From positions 310,001-374,000 of the forward strand of contig NZ_JACYFJ010000003.1 in NCBI RefSeq assembly GCF_014855495.1: DNA of 64,000 nucleotides, given 5' to 3'. The notes beneath the pieces were generated by a model. The model did no database searches, was not told the origin of the DNA, and saw nothing but the letters and a program-made list of their open reading frames with translations. How positions within the stretch are numbered: the first letter of the stretch is position 1; every line of letters starts with the position of its first letter. This stretch comes from Euzebyella saccharophila (lineage in GTDB: Bacteria > Bacteroidota > Bacteroidia > Flavobacteriales > Flavobacteriaceae). The position numbers were made by a program, and so were the translations under genes. This document shows, one piece after another, positions 46,538-54,287 of this stretch.

Positions 46538-47473
46538 TTAAATATTGTTGATTACTAGTTCAATGTGATTTATTATAGATAGTTTTTTTAATGTGCCTAG
46601 TCCTGGAAAATGACCTCTTTGTTGTAAGTCTCTAAACACATTTATAGCTGAAGTATTTAGATTATTTTGGTCACACCAAATAACTAATTTGCTAATTGCT
46701 TCTGAAAATTTACCGCCAATATCTGAAACATCTTCATTCGAATCAGAAACAAAATGTTTTACTTTAATTCTGTCATTATCTAAATAACTTAAATGAATAG
46801 CAACAGCTCTAGGTAAGAATCCAGATTCAGAATAGGTGTCTCCAATTGTGAGGAAATCTGAAAAACCTACAAAACCGTCTTGTTGATAAAACCTGTACTC
46901 ATTCGAAAAATCACTCTCTTGGTTTAAATAGTCTGCATTTCTTGATAATTCTTCAAAGTAGTCGTCTAGACTTACTAAAGTCGATTGGTCAAATTCACGA
47001 TAATATCTTCGACTTGTTTTCGAAAAGTATATTAAATTGTATGTGATATTTAGCTCATTATGCAATAATTGAATATTCTGATTGCTTATTTCAGTTTTAT
47101 GAATTAATGTTATTCCGTTGTATTCTAATTCCAATCCATTCAAAAAGTCAATTAGAGGCTGAATGTTTCTTTCAGTTTCTGGGTGAATAATAACTGCTAA
47201 TTGATAATTAGTATAACCATTAGATAGAGCAGAGCTGATAATTTGTATAATCTCATCATATTGATTTTTTAAGTCTCCAACTCTTGGATTGATGATAATA
47301 TTGAAATTAGCATTTCGGTTAGCCAATTCACCAAGTGTAGAACTCAAAGTACTAGATGGTTTTACAGGCTCAATTACAGGTGAAATCTTATCTAAATCAT
47401 CTGGAAATAGAGTGCATAACTCTCTTAGTGCAATTAATTCAAATTGCTTTCCTCTTAAATATGGGAAATACAT
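46538..47473 (-). CDS. sce7725 / Beta-family protein
   Basis: 311 residues. The start MYFPYLRGKQFELIALREL and the middle FSKTSRRYYREFD...LDDYFEEL, EYRFYQQDGFVGFSDFLTIGDTYSESGFLPRAVAIHLSY are those I associate with the sce7725 family, related to Beta proteins. No membrane segment. I infer an alpha/beta barrel-like soluble protein, but its reaction is unknown. The first 19 bases overlap the end of the sce7726-like gene; 2 bases separate its stop from the RES gene. Family name is from memory of the sequence and should be checked by profile search. Confidence 0.75.
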   Translation of the reverse strand: MYFPYLRGKQFELIALRELCTLFPDDLDKISPVIEPVKPSSTLSSTLGELANRNANFNIIINPRVGDLKNQYDEIIQIISSALSNGYTNYQLAVIIHPETERNIQPLIDFLNGLELEYNGITLIHKTEISNQNIQLLHNELNITYNLIYFSKTSRRYYREFDQSTLVSLDDYFEELSRNADYLNQESDFSNEYRFYQQDGFVGFSDFLTIGDTYSESGFLPRAVAIHLSYLDNDRIKVKHFVSDSNEDVSDIGGKFSEAISKLVIWCDQNNLNTSAINVFRDLQQRGHFPGLGTLKKLSIINHIELVINNI

Positions 47474-48339
47474 ATTTTGCTATTTTTATTAAGAAATGAG
47501 TTTAATTCCTCATATTCATTTTCGGTAAAATCCAATGTATAACAAATATGTTTTAAGCTTTCAGGAATAGATTCTTCTTTGATTATTTTGGGATTAGATA
47601 TATTTCTTGCTTTAAGCTTATTTATTACCAGTTTTTGAAAAATTGAAATCTCAATTTCTTTAGCAAGCTTTAAACATTCTCTAAAAATCAATGTATTTGA
47701 GACTTCTGGTATAAACTTGAAATGCTCTTTGATTAATTCAAGATATTCTTGCTTTCTCAAGGTCTTAAATAAAATCTCGTGGTTTAAAGTTGATAAGTTA
47801 TTTTCAGCCTCGTTTACAATTTTTAAAGCATTTCTAGAAGTTAACTCAATTATGCCAATTGAAGAATTACCATAAAGTTCAATTAGTTTTTTTATGTGTT
47901 TTGAACTAGTAACTATATAAACTTTATCTGCAAATTTGCAATAATCTAAAACTTGCTTATCTAATTTTTCAAGATTATCAAGCTCTGTTTTTATTTCATA
48001 AACTCTTGCTTCTCCATTTAACAAAACAAAATCAGCAATTGACTTGCCAATATTGAACTCGTTTAAGGCAATTGTGTTTCTTAAACTATACTTTTTGAGA
48101 AGTAATTTGTTTGTAAGTATATTTTTATAGACGTATTCGTTTTTATAATTTTTTAAAAGTGATTTGTAAATAAAATTAATTACTTCTAGGTTGGTAGTGG
48201 AGTCTGTAACTTTAGTATATCTTTTTATCTTATAAAATGTTGAATAGCAATCACCTTTTCGCACAATCTTTTTAAAATTAGCTGGCGAAATAATTTGTGA
48301 TAAACTACGAATCTTACTTATTTCGGTCGTTATTTCCAT
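47455..48339 (-). CDS. sce7726 family protein, PD-(D/E)XK nuclease-like
   Basis: 294 residues. The nuclease core is at about 90-145: NEFNIGKSIADFVLLNGEARVYEIKTELDNLEKLDKQVLDYCKFADKVYIVT. Glu94, Asp103, and the Glu115-x-Lys117 of YEIKTELD match the E...D...ExK layout of PD-(D/E)XK enzymes; LDKQVLDY is the usual helix after it. sce7726 proteins are always found with sce7725. Leader gene of the operon with the sce7725-like and RES genes. DNA or RNA target unknown. AT-rich. Confidence 0.8.
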   Translation of the reverse strand: MEITTEISKIRSLSQIISPANFKKIVRKGDCYSTFYKIKRYTKVTDSTTNLEVINFIYKSLLKNYKNEYVYKNILTNKLLLKKYSLRNTIALNEFNIGKSIADFVLLNGEARVYEIKTELDNLEKLDKQVLDYCKFADKVYIVTSSKHIKKLIELYGNSSIGIIELTSRNALKIVNEAENNLSTLNHEILFKTLRKQEYLELIKEHFKFIPEVSNTLIFRECLKLAKEIEISIFQKLVINKLKARNISNPKIIKEESIPESLKHICYTLDFTENEYEELNSFLNKNSKICISHI

Positions 48340-48410
48340 TCAAAAACAAAGTTACAAATTAAAATTTCGAAGTTCTATGTAACAGAATTAGCAAAATGAT
48401 CTTGTTTTCT

Positions 48411-48560
48411 ATTCGATATGATGGGGGAGGGTTTAATCAAAAATGATTACAGTCTAAATATAGCTAAAATCTTACTGTTAAGCATGTTTACTTATCCACT
48501 TTTACTTAAAAACGAGCCTTTACCAGCAACTTACGTTTGGGGGTAACTGTGGGCGGTGTT
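48411..48560. repeat. Dispersed repeat A, copy 1
   Basis: About 150 bases resembling 50500-50654. Best-preserved words: TCTAAATATAG, TAAAATCTTA, GTTTACTTATCC, TTTACCAGCAACTTACGTTT and GGGGTAACTGTGGGCGG. A perfect 12-base tandem duplication (GGGGTTGTTTAA twice) follows at about 48577-48600. It lies between the defence-like operon and a secreted-protein gene, so it is part of the non-coding patchwork described in the findings. Confidence 0.8.
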
Positions 48561-48627
48561 TGAAGGGGGTAATCAAGGGGTTGTTTAAGGGGTTGTTTAA
48601 GGGTGGCCCATTGCTGGGCGTAGTTAA

Positions 48628-49398
48628 TTATTCATTTTTTTCCTCAACTCCACAGGTCATTTTGTAATATTCTATAAACCTAGGTAAATTCCGCAGAGTT
48701 AATTTGTCTTCCTCCAAGTCCAGTTGAATATCAGGACAGTTTTCAATTATAGGCCTAGCTTTCTTTAAAAAACGTTTGTTCTTTTCGCTTTTATAAAGTA
48801 TCGAATCTCCCTGTTTTAAAAGATAGTAACTTAATGTTGGGCTAATTCCAGAGGCACTTCCGTAACTCAGATTGTAATAGTATGAGTACCTTATTGGCAA
48901 TGCTATTTTCTTACCATTTGGCAATTCTAAAGTATCAGAACTTTTGAGTCTATTAAAATGTCCAGTGCGATTGTCAAATCTTGCTTGAGCCATCATTTCA
49001 GGTATGCTTTGTCTGTCAAAATCCGAGTAAAAAAGTTCATCGGCATCAGATAAGGAGATGTAGATGCTTAAAAAGTCCTGGTAAATTAATTCGGTGAAAA
49101 TTTTGAATTTACTGTAGTTGTGATTTAGGTATTGAAAAGTCCGTTCGTTTTCTGTATACGGATTGGTTATAATTTTTTCGACTAACTCATAGTCAATTTT
49201 ACTTTCTTTGTCGCCTTCCTTTTCTTTAAACCTAAGTTTGAAGACGGAACTAGCCAATCTTAAAAATCCGTCTTTTGAACTCCCTTCCTTGAATACAATT
49301 TTACTTTTAATGAATGGGGTTATTCTTAGTTCGAAATCTTGGGAGTGAAGATTTGAAAAGCATATAACTACGAACAATAATGATAGTTTTTTCTTCAC
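48628..49398 (-). CDS. Hypothetical secreted protein
   Basis: 256 residues from a GTG, with a signal peptide (LSLLFVVICFSNLHSQ). The mature chain is charged and rich in aromatic residues (FTELIYQDFLSIYISLSDADELFYSDFD, RYSYYYNLSYGSASGISPTLSYYLLKQGDSILYKS). No family recognised. The GTG sits only 23 bases from repeat B copy 1. Low G+C. Confidence 0.65.
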   Translation of the reverse strand: MKKKLSLLFVVICFSNLHSQDFELRITPFIKSKIVFKEGSSKDGFLRLASSVFKLRFKEKEGDKESKIDYELVEKIITNPYTENERTFQYLNHNYSKFKIFTELIYQDFLSIYISLSDADELFYSDFDRQSIPEMMAQARFDNRTGHFNRLKSSDTLELPNGKKIALPIRYSYYYNLSYGSASGISPTLSYYLLKQGDSILYKSEKNKRFLKKARPIIENCPDIQLDLEEDKLTLRNLPRFIEYYKMTCGVEEKNE

Positions 49399-49420
49399 AA
49401 ATTTTTGGTCTAATTACACA

Positions 49421-49570
49421 CAACGCAGGGCTATGTGTAGTCGTGCGTTTGATTTTTGATTATAGTACCGACAAGGTACATAAAAAAGAAAAACATGAAG
49501 AGCGCAGCATATGGCATACCCGCCAGAACGGTTTTATCGGGCTGGTAGGGGTTGATCCGTACAGTTATGA
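49421..49570. repeat. Dispersed repeat B, copy 1
   Basis: Starts CAACGCAGGGCTATGTGTAG and is repeated exactly 2000 bases later at 51421. Shared further words are GCGTTTG, ATTTTTGA, AAAGAAAAA, CAGAACGG and GGGCTAGTA/GGGCTGGTA with GGTTGAT. No coding potential seen. Upstream of the secreted-protein gene (minus strand). Confidence 0.8.
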
Positions 49571-49578
49571 TCGAGGGT

Positions 49579-49660
49579 CCCTTTAGGTGACCGAGCGAAA
49601 CAACCATTGAATGCCTTTAAAAAAATAAAGTGTTTTATGACTCATTGAGCATCATCGATC
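49579..49660. repeat. Dispersed repeat C, copy 1
   Basis: Begins CTTTAGGTGACCGAGCGAAACAACCATTGAATG; the second copy (50669) reads CTTTAGGTGACCAAGCGAAG at its start. Shared: AAAAAAATAAAGTGTTTTATGA against AAAACAATAAAAGTGTTATGA. The remaining bases to 49790 hold no gene; they include a possible recombination-site-like stretch (GTTCACCCGTTATGAGC). Confidence 0.7.
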
Positions 49661-49790
49661 ATGGTTTTGAAACATAGGGCATTTCGAAGCACTTTCCTTT
49701 TGTCCGAATCAAACTTGGCTACAACGCAAAAAACTTGCAGTTGCCGTTCACCCGTTATGAGCTATATGCGTCTTTAGCGGCAGTATTTTA

Positions 49791-50354
49791 TTATTCAGTA
49801 CTCTTTTGGTCAGTATATGGTTCTTTGGCAATTTGACTTATTCTTGAAAGAATTTGCCACATACCACCATCATTTTTTTTCCATATGTCAATCATATCAA
49901 AATGAGGTGGTAATTTGCCAACACCTTCCTGTTCCCAATCCAATGTCATCGTAATTCTTGCAACAACTATTGAATCCAATTCTTCAGAAATATTTAATGA
50001 TGTAACATCTGCCGATAAGGCGCTCATTCCTTCCATTCCAAGATACATATCTTTACTAATAGGTGGTGCATCGCCATATGCTCTAATTAGCCGAAAATCT
50101 CTATGCATTAAAGAGGCTACCGTGCTCATCTCATTAGCGACTAGAGCAGCTGCCCAAGCATTTTCTTGTGCTAAAATCTCTTCAATAGCTTCACTCTTGA
50201 GTGCAATTTCGTTCGATTCATTCTCAATTTTAGTTTCTGGATTGGTTTCATTTTTATCGTTTTTACAAGCTTGAATTAGAAAGCACGTAACTACAATAAA
50301 TAGAAGTCCTATTATTCTATGACTAGTCGAAAAGAAATGTTTGGAGTGATTCAT
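49791..50354 (-). CDS. NTF2-like (DUF4440) lipoprotein
   Basis: 187 residues. Lipobox FLIQAC (Cys30 region). After a charged linker the fold begins EAIEEILAQENAWAAALVANEMSTVASLMHRDFRLIRAYGDAPPISKDMYLGM, typical of DUF4440/SnoaL-like NTF2 proteins, and ends in IDIWKKNDGGMWQILSRISQIA. Such pockets bind small molecules; no catalytic residues can be assigned. It stands between repeat C copy 1 and repeat A copy 2. Confidence 0.82.
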   Translation of the reverse strand: MNHSKHFFSTSHRIIGLLFIVVTCFLIQACKNDKNETNPETKIENESNEIALKSEAIEEILAQENAWAAALVANEMSTVASLMHRDFRLIRAYGDAPPISKDMYLGMEGMSALSADVTSLNISEELDSIVVARITMTLDWEQEGVGKLPPHFDMIDIWKKNDGGMWQILSRISQIAKEPYTDQKSTE

Positions 50355-50499
50355 AATTATTTACTTTGGTTGGTTGTTATTACCGCTAACAAATAGAGAT
50401 TTTAAACTTCGCAACTATATACATCTATAGACTAACCCTTTATAGGTATAAAGCTGATTTTTTGTATATCAAATAACATCATGCAATACTACACTTGTT

Positions 50500-50654
50500 T
50501 ATTTGATATGTTTTAGGGGAGAATTTTAATCTTAACGATCAACGTCTAAATATAGGTAAAATCTTATTACCTAGTACGTTTACTTATCCGTATTCACTTA
50601 AAAAACAATCCTTTACCAGCAACTTACGTTTTGGGGTAACTGTGGGCGGGGTTA
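50500..50654. repeat. Dispersed repeat A, copy 2
   Basis: Second copy of the 48411 element, about 2090 bases downstream, diverged (for example GTCTAAATATAGGTAAAATC; CTTTACCAGCAACTTACGTT; GGGGTAACTGTGGGCGG). Within a gene-free 540-base stretch 50355-50894 that otherwise holds only repeat C copy 2. Confidence 0.8.
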
Positions 50655-50668
50655 GAATAGGGCGTTTG

Positions 50669-50752
50669 AGTTCATCTTTAGGTGACCAAGCGAAGCGACC
50701 AATGAATACATTTGAAAAACAATAAAAGTGTTATGAATCATTCTTCAACATA
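50669..50752. repeat. Dispersed repeat C, copy 2
   Basis: CATCTTTAGGTGACCAAGCG followed by AAGCGACCAATGAATACATT. Here it follows repeat A, whereas copy 1 follows repeat B, so the order of blocks has been reshuffled. Confidence 0.7.
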
Positions 50753-50894
50753 GGCTCCTTTAACCATAGTTACGTCTCAATATGCATTAATTTTCGGTTT
50801 TGTACTTGCTTTAGCAATTTCAAGCGGATTTAGGCGTGATTGTACCGATAGGCATGGGTACCCCAAAATTGGGGTTATATAAAATTGCAATAGT

Positions 50895-51386
50895 TTATTC
50901 CATCATATTAGTTGTAGCAACTTCTCTGTGTAATTTCCATCTACCATTATTTTTGTCCTTTTTTAAAATAGCTAAAAAAGTGTCAGTAATTTCTACTGTT
51001 TGACCCTCTGTATTAGTATAATAAACAGAGCTCGTACCAAAATCATAAGCGACGCTATCACTTACTATAATTGTCTCTTTGGGTCTCATAACCAAACTGT
51101 CGTAACTAAATAATTCATTGGGGTTCGCCCTTTGGGTTTTATATTGCTCCCATTCCCCACAAACAGGTGTTAACGAAATAATATCTTTCGTTCCGTACAT
51201 TTTAAGATCTCCATACCTTTTTTCTTTAATTGCAAGTTCGAAACCACTTCTTAATTCTTCAATTGAGTTTAATTCTGCTTCTAGGTCTATTCCCTTTGAA
51301 TTTGACGTTTTTAAATCATTTTCTTTGTTTGTTTCGTGACAGGAAATCAAAAACAAAGCCAGCAGAATAAATAATGTATATTTCAT
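50895..51386 (-). CDS. NTF2/SnoaL-like lipoprotein
   Basis: 163 residues. Lipobox FLISC (Cys16). IEELRSGFELAIKEKRYGDLKMYGTKDIISLTPV and the C-terminal TVEITDTFLAILKKDKNNGRWKLHREVAT fit the DUF4440/SnoaL fold, as in the gene at 49791, but the two are only distantly alike. 34 bases separate its start from repeat B copy 2. Confidence 0.78.
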   Translation of the reverse strand: MKYTLFILLALFLISCHETNKENDLKTSNSKGIDLEAELNSIEELRSGFELAIKEKRYGDLKMYGTKDIISLTPVCGEWEQYKTQRANPNELFSYDSLVMRPKETIIVSDSVAYDFGTSSVYYTNTEGQTVEITDTFLAILKKDKNNGRWKLHREVATTNMME

Positions 51387-51420
51387 TTGATATCGGATTT
51401 ATGATTATTCCAAATTATTG

Positions 51421-51557
51421 CAACGCAGGGCTATGTGTAGTCTCGCGTTTGGATTTTTGACTGTCCAACCGAAAGGTACGTAAAAAAGAAAAATACAAGG
51501 GAGCACACCAGATTGCATACTCGTCAGAACGGCGTTGTCGGGCTAGTATTGGTTGAT
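51421..51557. repeat. Dispersed repeat B, copy 2
   Basis: Begins CAACGCAGGGCTATGTGTAG, the same as 49421. Further words conserved: AAAGAAAAA, CAGAACGG, GGGCTAGTA. It sits upstream of the NTF2-like gene and beside the NUDIX remnant. Confidence 0.8.
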
Positions 51558-51633
51558 ATGATCAAATTATATGGAAGTAGGCCGTTGGTAACGATGGTTT
51601 TAGGGTAACTGAATTCATCACCCAAACTATAAT

Positions 51634-51996
51634 CTAAAGTCCGTAAAATTCTTCCACCACCTTTGCTCGCCAAATATCGTTTTCTTTGAACTGGAGTAAG
51701 GTACCACCCCAAATGTCATTAGGATTACTCATGATTTGTTTGACCATAAGATTGATATGCGGAAAGGTTATTGTTTTCATCACTTCATCAACAGAAAGAC
51801 ATTTAATTTCCGATACACCCTCAGGCCTTTTGGCCATACCTTTCTGAACTTTGGCCGTGTAAACGTTTCGTAAAGAGGTATAACTTGCTCCTTTTAGTTC
51901 CCTTTTAAGCATAAAGGTTCCACTTAAATGAATTTCTTTTAATTCGAGACCATATGTTGAAGCGATACTAAACCATCGATAGATTTTACCGCTAAA
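51634..51996 (-). pseudogene. Truncated NUDIX hydrolase (C-terminal remnant)
   Basis: The in-frame open stretch runs from just after a TGA at 51997-51999. The upstream part (FSGKIYRWFSIASTYGLELKEIHLSGTF) is open but has no ATG; the first ATG is at 51912. The C-terminal sequence (YTSLRNVYTAKV, SEIKCLSVDEVMKTITFPHINLMVKQIMSNPNDIWGG) resembles the end of NUDIX proteins, and TYGLELKEIHLSGTFML matches the strand after the Nudix box, but the box itself (GGx5Ex7REUxEExGU) is missing. Interpreted as a gene whose first part was lost, perhaps by recombination at the adjacent repeats. It is possible the ATG frame is still expressed as a 92-residue protein. Confidence 0.6.
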
Positions 51997-52054
51997 TCAT
52001 TTTGTTCAAAAATTAAATCACTGTTTTTTTTCAAGACTCAAATTCATTTATCAA

Positions 52055-53155
52055 TTATTTTTTTGAATTGCCTTCGGAAAGGGCCAAATACAACTCAAAA
52101 AGCATGGGGTCTTTAAATTCATTGTTCCAGAGAATAACTATTCGGTTTTCTTTCAAAAACCGGAGTGCATAGCTGGAGGTACCCTTACCTGCCCCACCGT
52201 GGCTTATGGTCTTAGCGGTTTGATTAGGGGAATATGGAAGATCTATCAGGCTAAAGCCATACCCATAGGGACTTTGGTGCGGACCCCAATCGCTCTTTGC
52301 TTCCGAAGGAAGCGAATGGGGAGTAAAAGCGAGGTTCCAAGATTCTTGAGAAAGCAATTGGTTCGTTCCCGCCGCCAGCATGAACTTATGCATATCACGA
52401 AGGGTAGTTTTTTCCCCTCCGGCACCTGTGAAATCACGATCATGTAGCGCTAAGTAGGCATTGCCATCTTGAAGGTATAGCACCGGAGTATTGGGTCCGT
52501 ATACGGCTTCTGACCAATAGGTTTGTTTCATCCCGAGGGGAATAAAAAGGCGCTCTTGCAAGATTTTGTTGTAGTCGGTTCCCCAATTTCCCATGATTAT
52601 TTCGGAAAGTAATACATAGCCCGTATTGCTGTATAAAAAGGCGGTCCCCGGTTCAAATGCCAAATCTACTTTTGAAATCTTGTGTTCTAGAATACTTCGC
52701 TGACTTTTTTCATTGTGCTCAGCCTTGTCTCGTTCCTCATACACCGTACTCTTGAATCCCGAACGATGCGCAAGCAAGTCATGAATGGTTATTTTATCAC
52801 TCTCTGGGTGTTTGAACCAAGTTAGATGTTTCGAGATGGGGTCATTTAATTGGAGTTTACCCTCTTCCACTAATTGAAGTATAAGTACAGCGGTAAACAT
52901 TTTACCTATACTTGCATTCCAGAAACGCATGTGAGGGGAATTGGGAATTTTCAGGTTTCGATCGGCAAAACCAAAAGCCCCTTCATAAATGATTTCTTCC
53001 CCTTCAGCCACCAAGAGTGCGCCATGTAATTTTCCCTCTTCATATAACTTTTGGGTAAGTTCCTCTATCTTAGTGCGTAGGTCACCGTCTGCTTGAGCAA
53101 CCACCGCTAGCGCATTTAGGAATAAAGTAATCAATACTATGGCTATTTTTATCAT
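52055..53155 (-). CDS. Serine hydrolase, beta-lactamase/class C family
   Basis: 366 residues from MIKIAIVLITLFLNALAVVAQ (53155; signal peptide); a GTG at 53197 would add 14 residues. The catalytic motifs are NASIGKMFTA (S-x-x-K, about 82-85), YSNTGY (Y-x-N) and SHGGAGKG (HGG, replacing KTG). Such proteins are D-aminopeptidases, esterases or PBP-like enzymes in the periplasm. It marks the right border of the accessory stretch. Confidence 0.9.
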   Translation of the reverse strand: MIKIAIVLITLFLNALAVVAQADGDLRTKIEELTQKLYEEGKLHGALLVAEGEEIIYEGAFGFADRNLKIPNSPHMRFWNASIGKMFTAVLILQLVEEGKLQLNDPISKHLTWFKHPESDKITIHDLLAHRSGFKSTVYEERDKAEHNEKSQRSILEHKISKVDLAFEPGTAFLYSNTGYVLLSEIIMGNWGTDYNKILQERLFIPLGMKQTYWSEAVYGPNTPVLYLQDGNAYLALHDRDFTGAGGEKTTLRDMHKFMLAAGTNQLLSQESWNLAFTPHSLPSEAKSDWGPHQSPYGYGFSLIDLPYSPNQTAKTISHGGAGKGTSSYALRFLKENRIVILWNNEFKDPMLFELYLALSEGNSKK

Positions 53156-53346
53156 AATGCCTTCGGTTCTATAAACGGTTTCTACTAACTTTCTCACTCA
53201 TTAAATATTTAACCTTTAGTCACGATTTAATGTAAATATCAAACTAAGGGGGAAGTTGTAACGGTTCTTTTTTTAGGGGAAGATGTTTAATCCGTTGGAT
53301 TCAAGACGAATATAAATAAAATATTGCTCCCGCCCCACCTATCTTT

Positions 53347-54183
53347 TTAATTGAATTTTTCGGTATGCCCATTTGCTCCCTTTTTCCACCACCAAAAAAC
53401 AATCCCGCTAAAAACAATGGCCATAAAAATCCATGGGAGTTGTAAGGCGGTTAGGGATAAGGTCTCCAAATCGACATCTGACTGAAAAACCCCTGATGGT
53501 ATGGCTTGGCTTTCATTTACAGGCCTCAAGTCAAATATACTGATCGTGACAAAATTAGCACCGGTATGAATGCCCAAGGCAGCGCCCAATCTTCGGGTCT
53601 TAAAATAGATGATACTAAAAAATAGGGTGTGTAGTACCGGAATCAGTATGGTATAGAAAAGGAGTTCGCCTGTCACTTGAGAGGAATAACTTTTGAACCC
53701 CACGAAAACCATCATCAACAAGATTGCTGAGTAGGACCCGACACTTTTCTCAAAGGATTGTAGCGGGTAGCCTCTTGTAAAAAGTTCGGTACCCAAATCG
53801 GCTATGAAAATAAAAAGGAGACCATAGACTACGTAGTACCAGGTAACATTCGGTTTTAGCTCCCAAGAAAAACCTGCGGTGAAGGATTGCAACAATGAAA
53901 CGACCGCCCACAAAACGACTCCGATTACAAAACCATAATAAAACTCACGCCGGTTTTGAGCACTTAAGGTAATTCCCAAATCTCGGAGCGTCATTTTATC
54001 CGATTTCCCAAACCAGCGGGTCAACTGCCAAGCGGATAAGGCAAACAGCGTAAAAAGAAGCAATATGTTGGTATTCTGCGGCAGTTGAAAGGGCAGGTAA
54101 AAAGCAAGCAAGCCCTTACGAAGCAAAAAATCGAGAGCGGTGAGCAGCAGTAAGAATAAAATAGCTTTGAAAAATGATTTCAT
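53347..54183 (-). CDS. CPBP-like intramembrane protein (degenerate protease)
   Basis: 278 residues from the ATG at 54183; the frame is open to 54306 but overlaps the MBL gene. About seven hydrophobic segments. The end of the family core is seen: GTELFTRGYPL (motif 1, usually EExxxR, here TELFTR), LIPVLHTLF (motif 2 His) and GIHTGANF (HxxxN). The first catalytic Glu is a Thr, so protease activity is doubtful. Related to the CAAX/Abi membrane protease family. Confidence 0.78.
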   Translation of the reverse strand: MKSFFKAILFLLLLTALDFLLRKGLLAFYLPFQLPQNTNILLLFTLFALSAWQLTRWFGKSDKMTLRDLGITLSAQNRREFYYGFVIGVVLWAVVSLLQSFTAGFSWELKPNVTWYYVVYGLLFIFIADLGTELFTRGYPLQSFEKSVGSYSAILLMMVFVGFKSYSSQVTGELLFYTILIPVLHTLFFSIIYFKTRRLGAALGIHTGANFVTISIFDLRPVNESQAIPSGVFQSDVDLETLSLTALQLPWIFMAIVFSGIVFWWWKKGANGHTEKFN

Positions 54184-54287
54184 CCTATTATGATTGGCTA
54201 TTACGTTTATAGAATTGATTACGATACCTTTTATCCAATAGAGCTCTTCTCCCTGTTTTGAAATTCTCCCATATACATCCCAATTCT

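Noticed and set aside
49380-49586. 68-codon open frame across repeat B
   Set aside because: Overlaps the start of the secreted-protein gene on the other strand and the repeat; the frame is not kept in the second copy of repeat B.
51524-51712. 62-codon minus-strand frame overlapping the NUDIX remnant
   Set aside because: Shadow of the remnant in another frame with no recognisable features.
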